A DNA stretch of 64,000 bases. Origin: Pontibacter russatus (GTDB lineage Bacteria > Bacteroidota > Bacteroidia > Cytophagales > Hymenobacteraceae). The DNA is taken from NCBI RefSeq assembly GCF_009931655.1, contig NZ_CP047984.1, positions 1,612,001 to 1,676,000 of the forward strand. Reading direction: 5' to 3'. Each line of letters opens with the position of its first letter. The first letter of the stretch is position 1. This document shows positions 62,884 to 64,000 of the stretch, one piece after another. The notes under the pieces are model-generated. The model made no database searches and was not told where the DNA came from. It was given only the letters and a program-made list of their open reading frames with translations. The translations under genes and the position numbers were made by a program.

Positions 62884-63246
62884 ACACACAGACTACTATG
62901 ATTTGGGAGGTGGGGTTGCTGGACGAGGGAGGCAGCGGCTATTGGTACAAATGCCTTTCGATAGAAGGGGACATGGAATTCCCACATGTTTAGTCGCTTC
63001 ATTCATGCAATCTGTTACGTTCTTGTTCGGTAGGATGACCCCATTACCTCGTCCAGTTTAAGATTACAAGCCCACTAAACAATCTGAGGAAATTTACTAT
63101 ATTAGGTCTGTGGAATGTACAGAAATAGTAGAATCACTCAACTGGAAGGCAAAAAATGGAGCAGCAAAGCAGACTGCACCTACTCCATATATAGTGCAGA
63201 TAAGCGTATGTTCACGTATATATCATAGTTGTGGCAAATTATAAAA
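62884..63246. other. Intergenic region before an AT-rich gene
   Basis: About 360 bases without a recognised gene. GC content drops along it; TATATA motifs stand near 63186 and 63217. It likely marks the junction of chromosomal and acquired DNA. Confidence 0.45.
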
Positions 63247-63942
63247 ATGGAAAATCAACCTTCATTACCAAAAATAATCAAAGAATATTCTACTGAATCT
63301 GTAAGATCTACTATAAAAGTTTACCTTTCAGTCTTAGGTCCTTTAGGAACAGCTATTGATGAACTGGTTTTTGGTATTGGTGAAAGAATAAGAGGCAAAA
63401 GGTTAGAAGAGTTTGTTGGAGTCTTATCTGAAAAGATTGATAATACGCGAATTGGTGTTGATTACTTTCAATCAGAAGATTTTTATGATTTGACAATTAA
63501 TATAATTAACTCTTCAGTTAAGACCAATTCTAAGCTTAAGTATGAAATCTTATCAGAAATTTACGTTAATGGAATTAATCGTAATATAAAATGGGAACAA
63601 GACCTAATACAAACCTTTGTAAGGTATGTAAACGAATTAACGCCAAAACATATTCTCATTTTCAAATACCTTGCTCAAAATGTAGAAGAGTTTAAGGATT
63701 TAGACTCATATGAATCCTTGTTCAATTATTTCACTGCCCAAGTCCCTACTCACATAAATGATAAGTATGAGTTCAGAATGTACTTAAAAGATGTTGAAAA
63801 CAAGACGCTTTTAAGATTTAGTAAAGACATAAATGAATTTGGAAGCTCTGGAGGGTATATGGCTTTAGAAAGCTACGAAGAAGTTCCTGGAATAACCTTA
63901 ACATCAATTGGAGCTAAGTTTTCAGAATACCTTCAAAAATAA
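63247..63942 (+). CDS. AT-rich hypothetical protein, probably acquired
   Basis: A 231-residue soluble protein, started at ATG 63247 (M-E-N-Q-P-S). It is visibly far less GC-rich than the surrounding genes and uses codons such as AAT, TTA and ATA. Helix-rich; I see G-I-G-E-R-I-R-G-K-R-L-E-E-F near residue 50, which occurs in uncharacterised defence- or mobile-element-linked proteins I know only vaguely. Function not recognised. It is followed by a structured repeat at the right edge of the window. Confidence 0.75.
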   Translation: MENQPSLPKIIKEYSTESVRSTIKVYLSVLGPLGTAIDELVFGIGERIRGKRLEEFVGVLSEKIDNTRIGVDYFQSEDFYDLTINIINSSVKTNSKLKYEILSEIYVNGINRNIKWEQDLIQTFVRYVNELTPKHILIFKYLAQNVEEFKDLDSYESLFNYFTAQVPTHINDKYEFRMYLKDVENKTLLRFSKDINEFGSSGGYMALESYEEVPGITLTSIGAKFSEYLQK

Positions 63943-63949
63943 CTTTCCA

Positions 63950-64000
63950 CAACAACTCCTATACGGCAGCTATGCCGCCGCAAAGCCCAGTCCGTTGGGC
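63950..64000. repeat. Dyad-rich cassette-like end, cut by window
   Basis: ACAACAACTCC..., GGCAGC/GCCGCC and GCCCAGTCCGTTGGGC dyads follow the AT-rich gene. They resemble the folded spacer at 43191-43262; the feature continues past the edge. Confidence 0.35.

Noticed and set aside
1-64000. CRISPR array or rRNA genes
   Set aside because: No regularly spaced short repeats and no conserved rRNA segments were recognised; the only tandem repeats are the 19-bp pair and the protein-coding repeats.

Overview
The window looks like a chromosomal segment of a GC-rich Bacteroidota, most probably a Cytophagales/Hymenobacteraceae organism close to Pontibacter. Supporting signs are type IX secretion (T9SS) sorting domains and PorP/SprF proteins, promoters of the Bacteroidota type (TTTG-N19-TAnnTTTG), and many lipoproteins and two-gene modules typical of that phylum. 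The assignment is by inference; no rRNA or marker search was possible.

Layout. 1-2002: 3' part of a repeat-rich T9SS-secreted protein. 2513-14069: surface polysaccharide cluster on the + strand, with an ABC-2 exporter pair (Wzm/Wzt type), seven genes that are or contain GT2 glycosyltransferases (one fused to a methyltransferase; six are plain GT2), a NodB-type deacetylase and a polytopic membrane protein of unknown role. 14156-18077: purE/purK, a small membrane protein, a MarC-family protein and hemE. 18273-24242: a minus-strand run of aminotransferase, heptose-7-phosphate kinase and two TrkH-type potassium transporter paralogues with overlapping or close junctions. 24420-30699: two PorP/SprF + giant-adhesin-like (type B sorting) pairs. 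30951-31859: recR and clpS. 32131-40514: S9 peptidase, an unknown protein, a lipoprotein, YceI, a MarR regulator, dipeptide epimerase and a dicarboxylate/glutamate symporter. 40640-43300: AT-richer accessory stretch with three orphan genes separated by folded, integron-cassette-like spacers. 43470-56075: dihaem cytochrome, RDD proteins, histidine phosphatase, two PAP2 phosphatases around a tRNA-Leu, ThpR, CinA-type amidase, methyltransferase, M61 peptidase, MBL-fold hydrolase and a sodium:solute symporter. 56123-62883: subtilisin, a complete IS4-type insertion sequence, fasciclin lipoprotein, cyclophilin, a second symporter and a ZIP-like transporter. 63247-63942: a strongly AT-rich orphan gene.

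Most notable signals. (i) TATATA/ATATAT is scattered through genes and spacers about every 550 bp (about 115 clusters by hand count), where base composition predicts only five or six; it is absent from the insertion sequence. (ii) The yceI and marR genes share a near-identical 34-bp promoter in which a palindromic operator exactly fills the 19-bp spacer between the -33 and -7 boxes. (iii) There is a 63-bp almost perfect palindrome between convergent genes. (iv) The ATPase gene wzt has a probable one-base loss in a G run near its 3' end. (v) The accessory stretch near 41-43 kb resembles integron-less gene cassettes.
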